Notes under the pieces: generated by a model
What the model saw: the letters and a program-made list of their open reading frames with translations, nothing else
Databases searched by the model: none
Told to the model about the DNA's origin: nothing
Origin: Allolobophora icterica
Taxonomy: Eukaryota; Annelida; Clitellata; Crassiclitellata; Lumbricidae
Assembly: GCA_963556255.1 (NCBI GenBank)
Contig: OY744609.1
Span: 21,023,609-21,087,608, forward strand
Length of the DNA stretch: 64,000 nt
Reading direction: 5' to 3'
Program-made: the position numbers and the translations under genes
Shown here: piece after piece, positions 47,968 to 60,284 of the stretch
Position numbering within the stretch: position 1 is the first letter of the stretch
How the letters are laid out: the number at the start of each line of letters is the position of its first letter

Positions 47968-48609
47968 TATAGGAATCATATTCCCATATGGGACCCATGT
48001 GAGTCCCATATAAAATGCCCATGGGAACGCTGGCAGGAAAACTACCTAATTTTAACTTCGGAAAGCGGTTTTGCTTGAAAGTGACGATCAATTTATGCTT
48101 TGTGCTTTACGATATAGAAGTTCACATATTAGAATGGATAAACTTGTCTATTATAGAAGTCAGGTTTAGGTTAAACAAGCCGGACATTGTAAGCTATTAT
48201 TTGATCAAATCACGCATCCGCATATGCGCACATAATTATGCCCATGCAGGCATAGAAAGTTAAAAACACATGTACATAGATAAGCACGTACGTACATACA
48301 GAAACACTGTAGTGTGGCATAACCTTTATACTGAAATCACTGGAATTTAATCTGAGTCGCACTAGCACCCTTGAATCCAGGCCCGCGTTTAATAGCCTAG
48401 ATGTTCAGCCTAAGGAGGACGAACGACTTTTTCTTGGTATTATGAGAAATCCCAATCATGTGCTGCGTGATCCGCTCCCTCTCCTCCGCAGCTGTGGACA
48501 CAACTTTAGAGCGAGACCGCATAAATTTACCCTACCCCAAAAAATAACAATTTTATACCCCGCATTCTCTACAAGATGCTAATTGATGCTAATTAGCTGC
48601 TCGTGAGAC
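47968..48609. other. Upstream region of gene 2
   Basis: Starts with CCATATGGGACCCATGTGAG-type short palindromes. No coding sequence recognised. It ends at the candidate TATA box. Confidence 0.45.
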
Positions 48610-48651
48610 TATATAACCCCTGCAGCTTGTTCTAGTTGCGTTATGTCAGTT
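48610..48651 (+). promoter_or_regulatory. Candidate core promoter of gene 2
   Basis: TATATAA at 48610-48616, with an initiator-like TCAGTT at 48646-48651, about 35 bases downstream. The first coding ATG follows at 48793, giving a leader of about 145 nt. Position and spacing fit a TATA promoter; no transcript data. Confidence 0.45.
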
Positions 48652-48792
48652 ATGATGTTCAATAAAAGAGTAGGCCTATTGATTGAAAGACAAACGTAGA
48701 CGAGAAGCTTGAAAGGAGTCAGACGGATGAATTCTGCAACGGCCACATCAAAAAGAAACCAATAGCTAAGCTAGTTTACTAGACACAACAGA

Positions 48793-49025
48793 ATGAAGAT
48801 ATTGCTGCGTCTTGTTATAAGTTCTTTCCTGTCATTCCTACGTCTTTTTATAAGTTTTTTCCTGTCTGGTTCACTCTTCGAGTGTGGAGTGGTTGCCTTC
48901 AATCTTGATCCTTACTCGGTCACCGTTGTTCAACCTTCTTCAGCTGCGTCTCAGCCATCTTTCAGCCTCACTGGAAACTATTTCGGTTATTCTCATGCAT
49001 TTCTACGAGAAGACAATGACACCTG
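48793..49025 (+). CDS. Gene 2 exon 1: integrin alpha signal peptide and blade 1
   Basis: This starts a second integrin alpha gene in the same orientation as gene 1. It encodes a basic N terminus (MKILLRL), a long hydrophobic signal peptide, then AFNLDPYSV, the N-terminal FNLD motif of mature integrin alpha chains, and NYFGYSHAF, the first FG motif. The donor is gtgagt at 49026, ending in phase 2 after DNDT. The ATG was chosen because it precedes the signal peptide and follows a TATA box at a sensible distance. Intron 1 is 8.7 kb. Confidence 0.93.
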
Positions 49026-49081
49026 GTGAGTCTAATTGAAGCCTTGTTCATTACAATAACGGAGCCACACAAGATAGACGC

Positions 49082-49145
49082 TAGATTAGATTAGATTAGA
49101 TTAGATTAGATTAGATTCGGTCAGGTTAGGTTAGGATTTGATTAT
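49082..49145. repeat. (GATTA)n tract
   Basis: Seven GATTA units followed by GGTTA-type variants. Confidence 0.95.
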
Positions 49146-49602
49146 CTAGACTAGTCTAGAAGGCCATAGATTTATTATATCTATGGGTTTGGCCAAGCTG
49201 ATCTGGTTTAGTTTGTCTGGCCTCTGGTCTCATTCGCGTGCATGGACAGATGCAATTAAAAGCTTTTTAATTAGTTACTTAAATTTCATTCTACGATAAT
49301 TAACAAAACATTTGGATATTTTTAATAGGGCGAAACACTTTTGCCTTTTACCACATTCTGTTGGGTTCGAATCCGGATATGCGTGACGTGAAGGTCACGA
49401 ATAGTTTTAATTCGAGTGAATTGTAAGGACGTGTTCTCCGTTTGCCGGACTGCTCCAGTCGAGAGAACCTGCAAGCAGTGACTTAGAGGACTCTTCTTCA
49501 TAAGGACAACTCTTCTTCACAGAGAATTCTTCTTCACAGAGAGAATTGTTCTTCATAGAGAGAAATCTCCTTCATAGAGAGGATTCTCGTACTGCTCGTA
49601 CT

Positions 49603-49800
49603 GCTATGGCGCAACGAAGGGCTTTTTCCGTGGTGGGTCCTACCGCCTGAAATGACCTCCCTCTTTCGCTTCGTCCCTCCATAGGGACCTCTCAGGTACT
49701 TTCTATGGCCTTCTTAAGACCTTTCTTTTTGACCGGGCCTCGGTCGGGAGCGTCACTGAGTAGATTTCTTGAAGGGGCGCTATATAAATTTATTATAGAT
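49603..49800 (+). mobile_element. L2-like LINE 3' end with (TAGA)n
   Basis: Translation gives QRRAFSVVGPTA, a stop, NDLPLSLRPS and MAFLRPFFLTGP, then GGGGCGCTATATAAATTTAT and TAGATAGA. Confidence 0.82.
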
Positions 49801-50170
49801 AGATTCTTCTTCATGGAGAGGATTCTTCTTAATAGAGAGAAATCTTCTTCACAGAGAAGTCTCTTCTTCATAGAGGGGACTCTTCTTTATACAGAGGAAT
49901 AGAACTCTTCTTCATAGAGAGGTCTCTTATTCATACAGAGGACTCTTCTGTATACAGATGACTCTTCCTCATAAACAGAACTCTTCTTCATAGAGAATTA
50001 TCTTCTTCGTAGAGAGGACTCTTCTTCACACAAAGAACACTTCTTCATAGACTTTCTCCACTTCATAGAGAAGTCTGTTCTTCACAGATAGGTCTCTTCT
50101 TCATAAAGCCCTGAGTGTAATTCATGTACTTTTTTATACTCTTCTTCATATACAGAACTCCTCTTCATAT

Positions 50171-51058
50171 CAGTGGCGTACCGAACGGGGGGCAGAGGGG
50201 GGCGAGTCGCCCCGGGCGCACTTTTCTAGGGGCGGCAAAATATGGTAAAAGAAAAATAAAAAGAGTGAATTTTGGATATAAAAAGGAAAAAGTAGGAGAA
50301 AAAAAGAAAAGGAAGGAAAGAAAGACACCGTCACTTTAGTCAAGTCAGCTTGGCTTCCGTTGATCGTTAGGGGCGACATCATACTATCTACATTAAACAC
50401 TAAACAGAATTGCAGTAAAGGAAACAGATTCGCATTATCTAGTAAACAGAGTTACAGACTACATACAGTAAACTTTAAAGTATATTCTTGTTTTTTGCCG
50501 CCCTTCAAAATCATAATATATACATACATAATGTATATATATATCATATGCATTGGTATCTACACGAATTAATTACTTAGAATAAACTTTAATCACAAAC
50601 TATCAATATCGCCACCATAGCGTTCACCACATTCACCAGTTTAGACCTCTTTATAAAATTAATATTAAAATTTTTCTGGTTTTAACAGAAATTGACTGCA
50701 TTATTTTGTCATTAATTTTTGAAATGATCACTTATTGAAGTCTTATTCTTTCGACATATCACAGTGAGTCAGCGACGGTCGCAAGTCATGCAATAAAATG
50801 TTTTTAATTATGTAATAAAATAAATTTAAGTAAGTTGAAAATGCATAGCTAAAACGGATAATTACAAAATAAATACAGTGAAAAGTGAAAAATCCAGAAA
50901 GGCTAGGCCCCTATAAAATGCACAAATAAAATTGAATAGCCTATGTAATATGATCGTCATGCAATATCTTAGAGAAAATAGCATATAGAAAATTAAGAGC
51001 CCAAGGGCGGCATATTGGGCCCTCGCCCCGGGCGGTATTTCAGCTCCGTACGCCACTG
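50171..51058. mobile_element. hAT-type non-autonomous element, 888 bp
   Basis: TIRs CAGTGGCGTAC / GTACGCCACTG, perfect 8-bp target duplication CTTCATAT (50163-50170, 51059-51066). Subterminal blocks with CGCCCCGGGCG at both ends. No transposase recognised. Confidence 0.92.
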
Positions 51059-53133
51059 CTTCATATAGAGATCTTCTTAATATTGAGGACAACCTTTACC
51101 TTTGGCTTTTGCAGTGCCTGATCGGTTACCTCTCTGACACAAAACGTAGTAACAAGCTGTGAGCTGCTCTTTGTTTGGTGATTATAATAATAAGCCTATT
51201 ATAAAGCAGTTTTCGAATCTGAACAAAACCGAATGCAAATGTCATTTAAAAAATCACTTGTATCGGGTTTCTACTTCTCTATTTTTAATAAAATGCAAGT
51301 GAAATTTGACTACACTCCCTGCCAAAAGTCTCTCCACCCGCTGTGCACACAAGGATCTATAGGCTGCAGTATTATGGCTCTCGTGCAAATAGGATGCTAG
51401 ATTTCAAGGATTTGATGGATGCCCTCCAGGTTGATCTACACAGCGTGGTTGTTAGTTGTTGCATCTAATCAAAATGCATGGAGAAGTGTCAGTAGTAGGA
51501 AGCAGTCAAACGCTCATTGGAAAGAGGGAAATTAGAATAATATACAGCGATCACAATAATTCAAAAAAACGTCAACGTTTATGTCTGTTACGGATTCATT
51601 CATTAATTTATTCATTCAATCAATCAATCAATCAATCAAATCCTTTATTGAAGCAGTTTGAAAACAAAGCAGTATAACATAGCAGTATCAGCATTTGCAA
51701 CAAAAGGAGACCCAGAAGGGATAAAAAATCCCGCTATGTAGGGCTACCTATGGTTCAATACTATCACAATAAATGTCATTATAAAAGTCTTTGAATCAAT
51801 ATTCTAATCAATTGCTTCGATCAAGAAAAAAGAAGAAAACAAGATAAATCTAAATTAAAACTTAATTAAATGGTACATGTGGAATCCAAAACAAAATTAG
51901 TGCAATTGCAGCAAACGGTTAACATTATACAATTATTAAGTGCATTAGACATGACACGAGTGCACACAAACAAATGGTGAAAAACACGATAAAACACGAA
52001 TATCACGAAGAACAAGTTAAGGAATCGAATACTAAGATAAGCAAAAAAGAAAAAAATTATTGATAATCACAAGTCTGTGCAAGAAAACTCAATGACGAAA
52101 ATTTAAACACAATAAAACTAAACTGCTACTAAAATTAATGAGCTATGACTCCAGTAGGAGTGCGCGCAAAGATTTTTTGAACAAGTACAAGTTAGGCAGT
52201 TTACGAGCATTGTATGATAGACTGTTCCATGCAACAGGGCCAGCGCATTTAATCGAGAAAAGCCGTGAGTTGGTCCGAGCAAATCCTGCTCGATAATCAC
52301 CTCTTGTTCTGGTGTTATGAGAATGTGAGTCGGACACACAAGGAAAATAATCTTTAAAGGCAGGTGGTAGTAAATTATTGGCAAAGCGAAACATAAATTC
52401 ACATATCTGTAATTTATTAATCTGGTCATTTTGTAAAATACGAAGATCTTGAAATATCTGTCCTGTGTGAGAGTTGTATGGACTACCGGCGATAATACGA
52501 ATTGCCCTCTTCTGTAGTAGGCCTATATACAATCTCTTCAGCCTGGTTTGGTAATTGGAGGCCCATACGATATTGCAATAGGCTAAATACGGATGGATGA
52601 GGGAATTGTATAAATTAAACATAATATTCCGGGGTAACAGGTAAGATATACGAGATAATATTCCCACATTCTTGGCAATTTTATTGGATATGTGTTTAAT
52701 ATGATCCTTCCAGGTGAGGTGTTCATCAACGTAAACACCAAGAAATTTGGTAGACTTAACTTGCAGAATAGGTTTATTATCAATGGAGATGGTAAAATTT
52801 TGACAAGGTATAGATTTTCTATGAGAACGAAAGATAATGAAATTAGTTTTGGTCAGATTAAGTGACAATCCGTTAGCTCTGAACCAGTCGGCAACAGCTG
52901 TGAGTTCCAAGTTTACCAGGTCCATCAACTTGTCGAGAGATCTGTGTGAGCAAAAGACGTAAGTGTCATCAGAAAAAAGAATGAATTGAAGTAGATAAGA
53001 AGAGTTAGGAAGGTCATTAACATAGAGTAAGAATAGTAAAGGACCAAGATTGGAGCCCTGTGGGACTCCATAATGAATAACTCTAAGTTTTGAAAAAACT
53101 CCATTACATATTACATGCTGCTGTCTCTGGTCA

Positions 53134-53324
53134 GTGTTTCAGTTGTCGCGGGGTTTGGGGGGTTCAACCCCCTAGTTCTCTTTCTAACCCCCTCAGCTAA
53201 GTAACTGAAAATACGTTGGGGGGTTACTGTACTGCAAAAAACTGGTGTTTGGTCTATGTGACTATGTGATTTGGTAATCTGCACATTTTTGACCCCCCCC
53301 AGTTGTTTTTGGACAACTACAACA
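53134..53324. mobile_element. 190-bp TIR element inside the LINE
   Basis: Ends TGTTTCAGTTGTC / GACAACTACAACA (11 of 13 matching as inverted repeats). It is flanked by a 13-bp direct repeat CTGTCTCTGGTCA (53121-53133, 53325-53337). It splits the LINE between DQRQ and HVICNGV. G-runs inside. Confidence 0.8.
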
Positions 53325-55311
53325 CTGTCTCTGGTCAAGATAACTATAGAACCATTTAAGAGGAGTGCCCGGTATTCCATAATTTTCAAGTTTTTTTAAT
53401 AGTATACTATGATCTACAGTGTCAAATGCTTTACTCCAGTCAAAGAAAATTCCAAGAGAGAATTCATTAGCATCAATAGCGTGAGTAATTCTATCCTGCA
53501 TACCCAAGAGTGACATAGAAGTGGAGTGACCTGATTGAAAAGCATGTTGTTGAGGATATAAAATGTTCATTTTTGTAACATAGCTATAAAGTCTTTCATA
53601 CATTATTTTTCGAGAATTTTGGAGCAATATGGTAAGATAGATATGGGTCTATAGTTTGATACGTCCTCTTTATTACCTTGCTTAAATATCGGAACAACTG
53701 TGGCTATTTTTAGTGCTGCCGGTACAATTCCAGTATCAAATGAGCAGTTAATTATCATTGATAAAGGAACTGCTAAGTAACTTAAGTTAGGATTGGCTAT
53801 GCAGGGATCTATGTCGTCAGGACCTGAACTGTGCGTTATGTGAAGCGACCGACCCAAGTTAACAATCTCCCCAGGAGAGGTCGATTGAACAGCAAAAGAA
53901 TTTGGAGGAGGTAATTTCAGGAAGTTACGATATGAGTCTTTGCCAGTAGTAATTTTACTAGCGAGGGATTGCCCAATGCTAGTGAAATAGACATTAAATT
54001 TCTCAGCCATCTGACTGGCATCATTAGTCTTAGTACCATTTACAGTTATGCAATCAATGTAAGTAGGATCGAGAGGCATCAGCTTTAACTAAACAACGAA
54101 TAATGCTCCAAGTTTTTTTAAGATTATGATTATATTTAGAAAATTCAGTGGCATAATAGTTCTTCTCTGCTTTAATTCGAATCTGCTTAAATTTGTTCCT
54201 ATAATTAGTGAATTTAGTGTTATTTTCGGAATTAGGGTTTTTAATATATTTTAAGTGTAGTTTAGCCTTCTTTCTACATGATTTTAACAAGCCTCGAGTC
54301 ATCCAAGGTTGCTTTGGAGAATAACTACATCGTTTATTAGTTTGAATTAAAGGGAATACATGGTCATAAGCATTTTTAAACAAATTGAAAAATAAAGCAT
54401 AAGCAAGATTAGGGTCACCCTCTCACAAGCAGCCGACACTTCAGACCAATCCATTTGCGAAAGTAATACATCAAGATGCTTAATTGATTCATCGTCAATT
54501 CTACGGGCGCTGTAAGGCGTTTTACAATTAAGGGAGAGAGGAGTAAGATTCATCCAAGCTAGGACGGGCAGATGGTCAGAAATATCACGGACTATTATCG
54601 AGGAGTCAATAATTTTCAACCAAGCATTAGTGAAAATATTGTCTATTAAAGATGCCGTGGTATCAGTAATTCTAGTGGGTCGTAGTATAGCAGGAAGAAA
54701 GTGATACGAGGACATGGAATTAAAGAAACAACGGGTTAACAAATGGTCCTGTGACTTGAGTTAATCAATGTTGTAATCACCCATCACGAAGATTTCTTTA
54801 CGAGTTTTAGATAGCATAGCCAGTAACACGTCAATGTCCCCATTAAAGTCTGCAAGGTTTGATCCTGGAGGTCGATAAATTACACCCGCAATAAGATCAG
54901 AGCCCTTCTTCTGTGCAATACTAACAAAAAGACTTTCGTATGAAGTTTGCAGAGGGGAAGGATATACCTTTGTACACAAATGTAGAACTAACGGAAGAGG
55001 CGGTGGAGTAGGGCTGTTTATTGAGAAAGACATTAACTTTAAACATTTTGTACCTCGTTGGTCGAATCAAGCCATGTCTCAGTGACTGCCAGGACTTTAA
55101 CAGGTAACTGTGACAAAAGAATTTGGATATCAGATAATTTAGCGGTGATACTCCTACAGTTGAGGTGCATAACAGTGAAGGATTGCTGATTGGCCTCAAA
55201 CTTATCACTCAGTGATGAAGGAGTATAGTACGAACTGGTGTTTACCCTATCCAAAAAGAAATTACCATCAGGATCTAAGTCTACATTATTCAGTAGTGGT
55301 CTATTTCTCAG

Positions 55312-55731
55312 TGGTACCGGCCCACTATTCCGGGGGTCCGCTATTCCGGGGGTCCGCTATTCCGGGGGTCCGCTATTCCGGGGATCCGCCGGAATATACA
55401 TACATACAACATACATACATACATACATGCATACAAACATGCATACATACATAAATACATGCAAACATACATGTATATACATGTATTTACATGCATACAT
55501 ACATGTATGTATGTATACATACATGCATACATACATGTTTGTATGTATACATACATACACGCATGCATTCATACATGCAAGCATGCATGGATGTATGTTT
55601 GCATGTATGTATGTATGTATGCATGGTTGTATGCATGTATGTATGTATGTATGCATATATGTATGTTGTATGTATGTATATTCCGGCGGATCCCCGGAAT
55701 AGCGGACCCCCGGAATAGTGGACCGGAACCA
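55312..55731. mobile_element. 420-bp foldback element with microsatellite core
   Basis: Ends TGGTACCGG / CCGGAACCA, flanked by TTCTCAG (55305-55311, 55732-55738). Arms hold tandem GGGGGTCCGCTATTCC units (three or four on the left, fewer on the right). The core is about 290 bp of CATA/TATG repeats. It separates the PHD and endonuclease parts of the LINE. Confidence 0.88.
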
Positions 55732-56169
55732 TTCTCAGTTGGATCCGAGAACAAATCAAGTCTAATACCCTCATATCTGGCGTACTTGGGGGAGGGCTTA
55801 TCAGCGAACGAGTAAATACATTCAATGAATTCGCTATCCTCTACAATGTGATTAAACGGAAACATTCCAGATATACATAGTGCACAAAACCAATGATCCA
55901 CAGACTCAGTACTCGCTAAATTTGGCACCCCGCAGGTGTAATGAAAACTGTTCCCACACGCTGCACAATCAACCAACTTATGCCAAACATTTATGGTGCG
56001 CCTACATGAAAACCAGCTGTCTAATTTACCATAGCTGTGGTGTTGGTCCATAATTGTCAATATCAACACAAAGTGAGCTGTCTACAATTCACAGGTCTAG
56101 TAAAATCAGTAATTTTTCAATTTATCCAACAAAGAAAAGTTAGTAAGAAATGAAGATGGAATTATCAAT

Positions 56170-56420
56170 GTAAGAAATAAGTTAGCGATGAAACGTTGTG
56201 AAGATTTATATAGCGCCCCTTCAAGGGAACTAATCAGAGGCACTCCCGACACCAGCACGTTCATATAAGACAGTTTTAAGGTTTGCAAGAAATAGGCCAG
56301 GGGTGACCACAGGGCACATGCGGAGCTCTAAGGGAAGTTTATTCCAGAAAGCTCGCCTTTGCATAGTTGTGGAACGAGCAAATGGAACTAAAAGTACCCC
56401 TTTTCCAGCTGAGCGGAGGG
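56170..56420 (-). mobile_element. L2-like LINE 3' end
   Basis: Reverse complement carries the GCGCTATATAAAT tail (56205-56217) and, upstream, MQRRAFWNKLPLELRMCP. Adjacent to the 5' end of the CR1-like LINE. Confidence 0.75.
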
Positions 56421-56822
56421 AAAGTAATTCAAAAGAACGTCAACATTTATGTCTGTGTACGGATATAGACTGATTTGCAATCAAACAAAAGTTACGTAAT
56501 ATATACCCATTATATACGCATCTGATTATATGCCTAATTTTTTATATCTCAGTTATTGGCCAATTAGCAATTGCTTCCAGGCTACTAATGAGTTTTGCTA
56601 GGGGAACAATTATATTGTCTTGTCCTTTTAATTGTCGCACAACTAGCACAAATAGATAAACAGGCAAATAGGCAGGACCTGTAGGGTAAAATAAAAAAAG
56701 GTAGACGGACAGAGAGACAGACAGCGACAGGTAGATGGGATCAGCACAAACAAACAGCCAAATACACAGGATTGTACGTAAAACAGACATGCAGAGAGAC
56801 AGATTGAGAGAGACACACACAC

Positions 56823-56974
<152 letters not shown>

Positions 56975-57000
56975 AGGCAGATAGGCTGATAGGCAGGCAG

Positions 57001-57695
57001 CGGAAATAAAGAAAACTGGTGCAATTTGCTTTCTAGCAATGCAAATGGATTAGATACGGGCGTCGACTTTGCTTAGACCAGAGTGATCGATGTGTCCAGG
57101 TAAGTCTTGAGGGACGAAGTCCTCAGGGTGAGATCCGACTGAGAGCCTGGTAGGGATCTCTGCGATCTTCCTCCCACTGATATCCACTAGCAGATTTCAC
57201 TCAGCTGAATGGTCAAGTAGAGACTCCCTTTCAACCAAAAGGAATTTCATCTGCATTCCATTGTATTCCAATCTGGTCCCTACCGGTCTATTTAGGCTGT
57301 CCTCAAGTTGACGCTTTAACAGTTATAAATCTACCATATTTGCATTTCTGTATGGCTAATAAAACTAATTAGACACCGAAGGCCTTTAATTTATATTCTC
57401 AGTAGCCAAAAAACTGGAATAAACATCCAAATTGACATGTATAATCCTGCTAAAGAATTAAGTGTCATACAACAGGTGAATACAAACCAGTTGAACGAAC
57501 AGAGCCTAATTATGTAGATTGCTATCAAGTCTATGGAAAAACTAAATGTTCAACAGGCTGATGAGTCTGTGTCCTCAGATCAGATTAGAATAGCTTGAAT
57601 TAAATTAGATTGGATTGAATTTGTTTTAGACTGTATTAGACTATTTTGGATGAGATTAGAACTAGAGTTGTATGCAAATGTGTTAACATTGCAAG
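57001..57695. other. Intron 1 end, nothing recognised
   Basis: No repeat family assigned, apart from GATTAGATT-type words at 57585-57655. Confidence 0.5.
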
Positions 57696-57829
57696 GTTGA
57701 TGGTTGGTGCTCCGAAAGCCAACATGTCTTGGGAGCCGGATGTATTGGAACCGGGAACTGTGTTCAAATGTCGACTGGCTGACGACGCGATAAAGAAAGA
57801 CCTATGCACTGAACTGAGAATGGATTTTG
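57696..57829 (+). CDS. Gene 2 exon 2: blade 1 GAP segment
   Basis: 134 nt, phase 2 to phase 1. Acceptor aacattgcaag, donor gtcagt. Joined to exon 1 it gives TWLMVGAPKANMSWEP, then GTVFKCRLADD and KKDLCTELRMDFG. The R/W-L-x-V-GAPKA and CxL...C pattern is standard for blade 1 of alpha subunits. One NMS sequon. Confidence 0.95.
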
Positions 57830-57899
57830 GTCAGTTTCTATCTATCTATAGACAAGATGTCCAGTAGAATAAATAGTCGGGTGCATGGAGACTAATTAT

Positions 57900-57994
57900 A
57901 ATAATCATCGTAATCAAAATATTTTATTTTTGTTAAATATTTGCAAAATTCAGGGGCAAATTCCTCCCCTTGACCCCCCCCCCGGACGCCCATG
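57900..57994 (-). mobile_element. hAT-type MITE, family A, truncated copy 3
   Basis: One TIR (CGGACGCCCATG, 57983-57994) and the adjacent G/C-rich and AAAATAAAAT sequence of family A in reverse orientation. The other end is absent. Confidence 0.75.
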
Positions 57995-58397
57995 GTTGTG
58001 TCAGAGGGGATGTCCAGAAATGTTAAGTGAGGATCCAAATCCGGATGGATGATGGATTGGTCGAGGCAACTTATCAATTAATCTAAATAAAGTTATTAAG
58101 TAAAGTCAGGGATGTATGGGAGAAATTTTTTTCCATTGATCTAAGCCGAAGAAGTAAGTAACGTTTCCCATGTCCCATAGTTGGATTTGTGGATGCGACT
58201 TAACTGGCTGCGGTTAGTCAGCAGGAGCTTAATAAACGAATAAATAGATAACTCATTCACTACATAAAGTAAATTTCCGTATCTCGTATACAGGAATGTG
58301 GAAGTTTTATGACAGCTTAGCTGTTTGTGACGCTAAATACTGATATGTAGATGAATATGAATCAAAATTAGTAAGTCTTATGCTAATTGCTTTTCAG

Positions 58398-58489
58398 AAT
58401 TCGCTAACAAGACGTACTTTACATCATATAGGTACAACCAATGGCTTGGTGGCGCCATGGATGTATGCAGCAGTACTGGAGAGTTTGTG
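58398..58489 (+). CDS. Gene 2 exon 3: blade 2
   Basis: 92 nt, phase 1 to phase 0. Acceptor ttgcttttcag, donor gtgagc. It encodes EFANKTYFTSYRYNQWLGGA then MDVCSSTGEFV. The NQWLG(G/A) motif marks the start of blade 2 and the last residues lead to the VCAHRY-type strand encoded next. Confidence 0.94.
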
Positions 58490-59400
58490 GTGAGCTTATT
58501 TTCATTCCGTGAAGCCTAAACAAGGTCATAGAGAGAAAAAAATTATGTGACCTGTGTAAAGTCCTTATATTGTTCTGGTTTTTAATATACAAGAAGAAGT
58601 GTAGTCTTTTTAAGCTAACCAAGAGATGCTGCTATGGGTATACGGAGCGTGAGCGACTTCGTTTTCTTAGCATCGGTATATGGGGGCAGGTTGTCAGTCG
58701 TATTTCTCGACGTATGATCTTCCAGCCGATAGTGCGCAGTCAATGCACTTATTTATAACTGAGTTTTATTTATACGCAAGTGAATCAGAAACTCTGTAGG
58801 CTGACTGTTGGGAACTTGAGTCTTCGACTTCTCGGTTGACAATCCAAGCTAAAGATATAAATAATAATATATTTGTGTTTATTGATAAGCTCACTGACAA
58901 ACCGCAGTAAACATTGAAACCTGATGACAGTACAATTATCAAGATCTTATAGAACACACGTCTTGGCAGCCAGCTCATTTTACAGCTGCCCCCTAGAGAA
59001 TGAAGGCTGAGTCGACCATCTAGATCTGGGATGGACCTGGAATGTGTGGGAATATAGGCCAACAGTTGAACGTAGTTTCAGTGTTTCTAATATAATATTT
59101 ATTCACCTTTCATTAAATGTTATGTTCATACATCGTCACAACTACAGAACGTTGGATTCACACAATCGAGTGCAACTTGCGAGCAGCCATAGATTTTGGA
59201 CTTGGTAATAAAAACGTTGAAAATTCAGGAATCAAATGAATTTCAAAATCGAACAATGAGAAATGCAGAAAACAGCAGTTGCAGACGGATCTTTTGTCTT
59301 TTAGTCATACAAGACTCAAATGCAGTCTCTTTTTAACCGATTCTGAGTACCTTACAATCAGTTTGGTGCTTGATAACGATACGAATGATGTTGGTAATAA
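58490..59400. other. Intron 3 of gene 2, nothing recognised
   Basis: Short open frames (58570-58758, 59062-58766) without recognisable domains. Confidence 0.45.
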
Positions 59401-59780
<380 letters not shown>

Positions 59781-59995
59781 GAGGTGACAAATAAAACGAT
59801 AATAAGAAATATGGTCATAATAGCTATGGCTGCTAGAATGATGACTACATCGACAACCATGAGGATGATGATGATGAGTGCAAGAACTCACAAGTGAACT
59901 GGGATTTGATTGACGTTTGACTGAACTTCACAGATTGTGTAGGAGTTCATGGATGACTGATTACGCTTTGCAGTTTTAGTCTGTTTGTGCCGCAG

Positions 59996-60189
59996 GTCTG
60001 GGGACACAAATGCAAGTAGTAAGTACAAATATATGTCGGATGAGTTCCACTGGATTGTTGGAAAATGCTATCTCAGAAGAAAGAGCCGACACTTTTCACT
60101 GAAACCTTTGCAGGACTATCATAAGGCTTATGGGGTCGATAAATATATTTATGGGGGGCCGGACAAGGACCTGTGTGCATATTTCCAAG
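59996..60189 (+). CDS. Gene 2 exon 4a: blade 2/3, frame-disrupted copy
   Basis: Starting at the strong acceptor (tttgtgccgcag, 59995) in the phase required by exon 3, it reads VWGHKCK and then hits TAG TAA at 60017-60022. From 60024 another frame reads YKYMSDEFHWIVGKCYL..., clearly the next part of the same integrin segment (strand, then GxCY). The seven bases 60017-60023 look like an insertion within a short direct repeat (AAGTAGT/AAGTA). Alternatively, the AG at 60022-60023 is used as acceptor, giving an intact but shorter exon 60024-60189. Donor gtaggc, phase 1. The first cysteine of the usual pair is W here. Confidence 0.6.
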
Positions 60190-60284
60190 GTAGGCCTAAC
60201 CGCGTATTAAATGCCATTCCTTGGACTTCTTGCCTTGTCCTTAGAAGTGGTAATCATGAAACACGCCACAAATGATTGTAATAC

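Larger units (their letters stand above)
49490..51095. repeat. 19-bp minisatellite in gene 2 intron 1
   Basis: Imperfect units of ACTCTTCTTCATAGAGAGG. It is interrupted by a LINE tail (49603-49800) and by the hAT element 50171-51058, after which the last units resume. Confidence 0.88.
51605..56069 (-). mobile_element. Near full-length CR1-like LINE
   Basis: Antisense in gene 2 intron 1. From 5' to 3': PHD-type zinc finger (56000-55850: CAACGNSFHYTCG ... HWFCALC), endonuclease (55254-54347: MHLNCRSI, VTETWLD, GVIYRPPG, VMGDYNID, RDISDHLPV), then reverse transcriptase (54080-52143: VVPIFKQGNKEDVSNYRPIS, FDWSKAFDTVDH, GVPQGSNLGPLLFLLYVND, ILFSDDTYVF, LNLTKTNFIIF, KFLGVYVDEHLTW, GPVAWNSL) and a 3' end with TTCAATAAAGG and (TTGA)n at 51605-51640. 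Several stops and frame shifts. Two small TIR elements interrupt it. The catalytic motif is FSDD, not the usual YADD/FADD. Confidence 0.93.

Noticed and set aside
49366..49400. Isolated B-box-like GGGTTCGAATCCGG as a tRNA gene
   Set aside because: No matching A box or cloverleaf could be formed around it; at most a SINE scrap.
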